Assembly (NCBI GenBank): GCA_002914845.1 | Contig: JXTC01000067.1 | Coordinates: 671,798-735,797 of the forward strand | DNA: 64,000 nt | Origin: Trema orientale | Taxonomy: Eukaryota; Streptophyta; Magnoliopsida; Rosales; Cannabaceae | Reading direction: 5' to 3' | Made by a program: the position numbers and the translations under genes | Shown: one piece after another, positions 59,707 to 64,000 of the stretch | How the letters are laid out: each line of letters starts with the position of its first letter | Numbering within the stretch: the first letter of the stretch is position 1 | The notes under the pieces: generated by a model | What the model was told of the DNA's origin: nothing | What the model saw: only the letters and a program-made list of their open reading frames with translations | The model's database searches: none

Positions 59707-60590
59707 TTGGAGAAAGTTATCTTTTTGGTCATGTAGTGTCTGGAAATGGTATTTCTGTGGACCCAGCGAAGGTTGAAGCTTTAAGTAATTGGTCAAGACC
59801 TACAAATGTTTCAGAGATTCATAGTTTCTTAGGATTGATTGGTTACTATAGAAGGTTCGTAGAAGGATTTTCGAAGTTGGCTTCTCCATTGACTCAGTTG
59901 ACTAGAAAGAACGTGAAATTTCATTAGGATGATGATTGTGAAAAGAGTTTCCAAGAGTTAAAGCATCATTTGGTCACAGCTCCTATACTTTCTATACCCA
60001 CTGGATCAGGAGGATTTGTTGTTTGTAGTGACGCTTCAAAGAATAGTCTAGGCTGTGTTCTGATGCAAAATGGTAAGGTTATCGCCTATGCTTCTAGGCA
60101 ACCGAAAGAATATAAAAAGAAATATTCTACTCATGATTTAAAGCTAGCAGCGATAGTTTTTGCACTGAAGATTTGGAGACACTATCTTTATGGAGAAAGA
60201 TGTCAAATCTACATGGACTATAAAAATCTCAAGTATTTCTTTACCTAAAAGGAACTGAATATGAGACAGAAAAGATGGCTTGAACGGGTGAAAGATTATG
60301 ACTGTGAGATTAACTATCATCCAGGAAAAACTAATGTGGTTGTAGATGCTCTAAATAAAAAGTCATTAGCTGCTATGTCACTTAAGTATGTTGATCGGAA
60401 ACATCTTTTGATGGATTTACATCGACTAGAATTAGAGATTGTGCTTACAGGTTTAATGAAGAAATTAGCAGCTCTTACCTTGCAACCTACAATTTTAGAG
60501 ATAATCAAGCAAGGCCAGAATACGGATCCCTATCTGACAGGTTTAAAGACTAAGATAGGGTCCGGAAAGGAGGTAGCCTTTTAGATTTCT
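59707..60590 (+). pseudogene. RNase H region, degraded (element E)
   Basis: Connection text F-L-G-L-I-G-Y-Y-R-R-F-V (59736-59927), then the RNase H frame 59970-60248 with C-S-D-A-S (first catalytic Asp), D-L-K-L-A-A where the catalytic Glu is Lys, and Y-M-D-Y-K. The C-terminal part (60261-60584) holds V-V-V-D-A-L-N. Stops lie at 59925, 60246 and 60582. The frame ends at a deletion within the integrase N-terminus. Confidence 0.85.
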
Positions 60591-61834
60591 CTCACATTAC
60601 TCCCTACTCTATACATCCTGGTACTACAAAGAAGTATAAAGATTTGAAAATGCATTACTGGTGGCCAGGTATGAAGAAGGATGTGATTGAGTTTGTAGAG
60701 CAATGTCTTACATGCTAGCAAGTTAAAGCTGAACATCAAAGACCCGTTTAAAGCCTATACATGTGCCACAATGGAAATGGGAAGAGATTACTATGGATTT
60801 GGTGGTTGGACTTCCTAAGACAAATAAAGGCCATGATGCTATTTGAGTTATTGTGGATAGACATACTAAGTCAGCCTATTTCCTACTGATTAAAGTGACT
60901 TATAGCTTGGATCAGTTGGCTCGGTTGTATGTTCAAGAAATTATTAGACTACATGGTGTTCTAAAGGTTATCATTTCTGACCGGGATTCTAGATTCACTT
61001 CAAAATTCTGGAAGAGGGTTCAGGAGGCTATGGGTACAAAACTAGTATTCAGTACAGCTTTTCATCCTCAAACAGATGAATAATCAGAGAGAACCATACA
61101 GACTCTTGAGGATATGCTTAGAGCTTGTGTGTTAGATTTTCATGGATCTTGGAGCAAGTACTTGCCACTGATAGAATTTGTCTACAACAATAATTATCAA
61201 GCTTCAATTGAAATGCCTCCATATAAAGCATTGTATGGAAGAAAATGTAGATCTCCAATTCATTGGGATGAGATAGGAGAAAAGAAATTTCTTGATCCAG
61301 AATTGGTAAGAGAAACAACTGAAGCAGTAGAAAAGATTTGTAAAAGATTATTAATTGTTCAGAATAGACAGAAACGCTATGCTAATCCTAGAAGGAGAGA
61401 AGTCACATTTAATGTTGAGGATAAAGTGTTTTTGAAGGTTGCTCCCATGAAAGGAATCATGAGGTTTGGGAAGAAAGGGTAGCTTAGTCCTAGATATATA
61501 GGCCCATTTGAGGTACTTGACAAAGTTGAAAATGTTGCCTATAGACTTGCCTTGCCACCCTCACTGTCGAACATACATAATGTTTTTCACGTCTCCATAT
61601 TAAGGAGATATATTCCAAACCCATCACATGTTTTGAGTTTTGAGCCGCTAGAGTTGATCCAAGATGTGAGCTATGAAAAGCGACCAGTGGAGATTTTGGA
61701 TAGAAAAAAAAAAAGAGCTTAGAAACAAGAAGATCCCTTTGGTCAAAGTACTATAGAGGAACCATGAAGTAGAAGAGGCAACATGGGAAAGAGAATAAGA
61801 GATGAAAACTAAGTATCCTCACTTATTTGGGTAA
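60591..61834 (+). pseudogene. Integrase and chromodomain-related tail, degraded (element E)
   Basis: Relative to B about 80 bases are missing near 60592, removing part of the region before the HHCC zinc fold, whose C-x-x-C near 60700 has lost a Cys to a stop. The DDE core is visible in two frames: V-D-R-H-T-K (60853), S-D-R-D-S-R-F (about 60978), then a TAA in front of the S-E-R-T segment that carries the third acidic residue (61081). The frame 61114-61482 continues to the K-V-A-P-M-K-G module, and the tail ends at TAA 61832-61834 after Y-P-H-L-F-G. Confidence 0.85.
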
Positions 61835-61857
61835 GCAAATTTCGAGGACAAAATTTA

Positions 61858-61874
61858 ATAAGGAGGGAGGGATT
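61858..61874 (+). other. Polypurine tract of element E
   Basis: AATAAGGAGGGAGGGAT lies directly before the 3' LTR. Confidence 0.85.
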
Positions 61875-64000
61875 GTGATGCCCAAGATTCTCACGTGCAT
61901 AATAAGCCAATAATAAACATGTTCATATTGCATAATAGACATATCATGAAACTAGTATCAATTTCATCGTAAATTACTTAAGCTGATTGTTAAATACTTT
62001 CGATATGTATTATTGTGCTAATATTCGTTAAAGTGCTCCCATGTAGTGTAAAGGCTTAGTACCCTCAAAGAGAGAGAGTTTGGGGTGTGAGAGGGGTAAA
62101 GAATACATTCATGAATAGTAATACTATATGCACATACACTAAAATCATGTCTATTGATAACTTGGTCAAATAGTAGTTTTTCGGTAAAATGTATTTTTCA
62201 TGCTTTTCAGAGCCAAATTCATTGCGCGCTTTACACGTCAAATAGCTTTAATTTAATGTTTGGGACTCATTTATAGCATTTTATTTGTCAGCCCTAGGTA
62301 AGCACAAGTGACAGTCACTATACTGAATTAGTGTTTAGTTGTACTAAATTAGATTAGATTCAGCTTAATCGCATGATGTCAACTTTGTGCATTCTAATTA
62401 TTATACTATGTTTGCATTATTAATTGGAGTGTAATTGACTTAATTTTATATTTAATGATTGGTTAGGGGGCTAGGTTCCACCAAATTACAATAAGATTGG
62501 CCATATAGGATCATAAGTCAAAGTATGACTAGATTTCACTTCCTAAGCTAGGTTTCACCATTTTGCTCTACACTTGGGTGTCTAGGATTGACCAGCAATG
62601 TGGTGAGTATGCTAAGGATGTTTTAGAACTTGATATATAGAAAGTAATGAGCAAAATACTCAAAATACCCCTTAGAATTTAAGTTATGCCATTTCTTAGC
62701 CATTAAGTATTGATTTTGGACCAAATCTGGTCATTTCTTTCTTCTTCCTCCCCAGCCATGACTTGAATCACTCCAGCCACTTTCTACACTTCTCTCAACT
62801 CCCCTTATCCATATCCAAGAGTTTCAAAGTAGTAGAACTCAATTTGGAGCTCAAGAAAGTAAGATAGGTCCAAACTAGTCAAGGTAATTCTACTAGTTCT
62901 TCTTCCTAGGTTTTGTTTTCTTATTTCAATTTTCCACTTGATACTACTTAAAGAATGTTTCCTCTATATCTTCTTGAGTCCTAAGATCAATTTCAAAGCC
63001 TTAAAAATCAGTTTTGTGGAAGTAGAAAGTAAGAGCTTCAACAAAAGTTCAAACTAGTCAAGGTGAGCTTTTTGTAGAATTTAGAATTGATAATTTATTT
63101 CTATTGCTTTAGCTCTTAAAACAAAGCTTTTATTTGATGAATAAAGGTCATAGGAAACCTTATATATGACTGCAAAAGAATTTAAGTGGAAGATTAAAGT
63201 CATACTTAAAGCCCTAAAGTGTACTAGTTATGGATCTAAGTGTTGTCATGTATGGTAAATTACGCTTTTATATTTGTAATCTGATTTTCTAAATTTAGAG
63301 TGTATATTTTATGGATCCTATTATTTATTACACTCATTTGGTGGCTGGTTATGATAACACACAAGTGTAAAAGTTGGTTTTAAACTTTGTCTAAACTGAA
63401 AGAAATTCAAGTACACCTAGGATGTTCTAAATGATCCTCTTTGAGGTGTATACGTGGGAATTGGATTGTAAAATATTATTGCAGGTTTAAAACTATGATT
63501 TTAATCATGTGGGAATGTCCTAAAAGAGTGAAGGTGCTGTCGAAATATTTTTAAAACCAAATGGTACCATTTAGAAATGAATGGACTAGTTTTTATGAAA
63601 GTATGTGCCATTTTGGTTCATTTTGTAAAAGTTGTGATTTTAGTCTTATGGTTGTTTTCTTTAAGCATTTTACATTGTAGTGATCATCTTAGTAATGAAA
63701 TTGATATCAGGTCTTCCACACACCTTGGCACAGAGGATACTGATCCTTTTCACTATCTTTTCTGTTGGATACAAGGTAAGTAAAGATTTATTTTAACTCT
63801 ATCACAAGAACATTAGTAGATACAAAATATTTTCCTACATACTTATGTGTATCATTTTAATTATATATTATTTATATTGTTGTTATAAAGTTTACAAAAA
63901 TATAAGCATGGCATGATCATTTAAGCATGATTTTTAAAGAAGTGAAGTTTTCCACTCATTGGATTTAAAGTAGTACCATTGTATTGATTTTACGAGATAT
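61875..64000 (+). repeat. 3' LTR of element E, cut by the window end
   Basis: It starts TGTGATGCCCAAGATTCTCAC. About 2.1 kb of the expected 3 kb is present. It holds both CAAACTAGTCAAGGT motifs (62871 and 63051) seen in the LTRs of B and A. The frame 63577-63783 (68 codons) is also partly open in B's 5' LTR (30991-30755) and ends at an ACAAGGTAAGT motif, which looks like a 5' splice site. Confidence 0.9.

Larger units (their letters stand above)
56950..64000 (+). mobile_element. Element E: family-I chromovirus, 5' LTR truncated, runs off window
   Basis: Only the last 301 bases of the 5' LTR remain (56950-57250). A perfect primer-binding site, a full-length but broken gag-pol region (57449-61834), a polypurine tract and the first 2.1 kb of the 3' LTR follow. 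It is the same family as element B and solo LTR A, in opposite orientation to both. Inactivating changes include an RT active-site Asp to Val and several C-to-T stops. Confidence 0.9.

Overview
This is plant nuclear DNA, most likely from an angiosperm. It is AT-rich and consists almost entirely of transposable elements nested in one another. I recognise no intact host gene, no tRNA or rRNA gene, and nothing bacterial. The plant assignment rests on Athila, chromovirus and SIRE-like LTR retrotransposons, a tRNA-derived SINE, a Helitron with classical plant termini, and MULE-like and hAT-like MITEs. I cannot name the species. One base (13898) is ambiguous.

Layout. 1-285 is an unassigned edge with two stem-loops that share a loop sequence. 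286-3588 is a minus-strand Athila-like remnant (element F: protease, gag, PBS, one LTR). 3589-15304 is intergenic DNA holding an array of short palindromes, a SINE, a fold-back MITE, a MULE-like MITE, an unassigned poly(A)-ended block, a diverged long repeat (11935-13810) and an hAT-like MITE. 15305-21191 is a non-autonomous Helitron that carries a captured exon of a CNOT9/CAF40 (Rcd1-like) gene and was itself hit by a chromovirus LTR, now a solo LTR (A, 16344-19333).

21262-44679 is an old chromovirus on the plus strand (C). Its 5' LTR was split by a second, minus-strand chromovirus (B, 22086-32829) with two 3-kb LTRs. Its 3' LTR holds a probable solo LTR of a third family (41934-44412). 44855-56884 is an Athila-related element (D) with very little internal coding sequence. 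It is interrupted by a minus-strand SIRE-like copia element (G, 46752-54346). D's 3' LTR is cut off at about 56884. After about 65 unassigned bases it joins the tail of a truncated 5' LTR of another family-I chromovirus (E), whose internal region and 3' LTR run to the window end.

Every reading frame of these elements is broken by stops, frameshifts or lost active-site residues. Many of the stops look like C-to-T decay (CGA to TGA, CAA to TAA), as expected for methylated silenced DNA. Order of events from the nesting: Helitron before solo LTR A; C before B and before the 41934 insertion; D before G. Target-site duplications support solo LTR A, B, C, G, the SINE, the MULE-like MITE and the hAT-like MITE. 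The most interesting single item is the Helitron with its gene fragment; I did not find a new multi-gene system.
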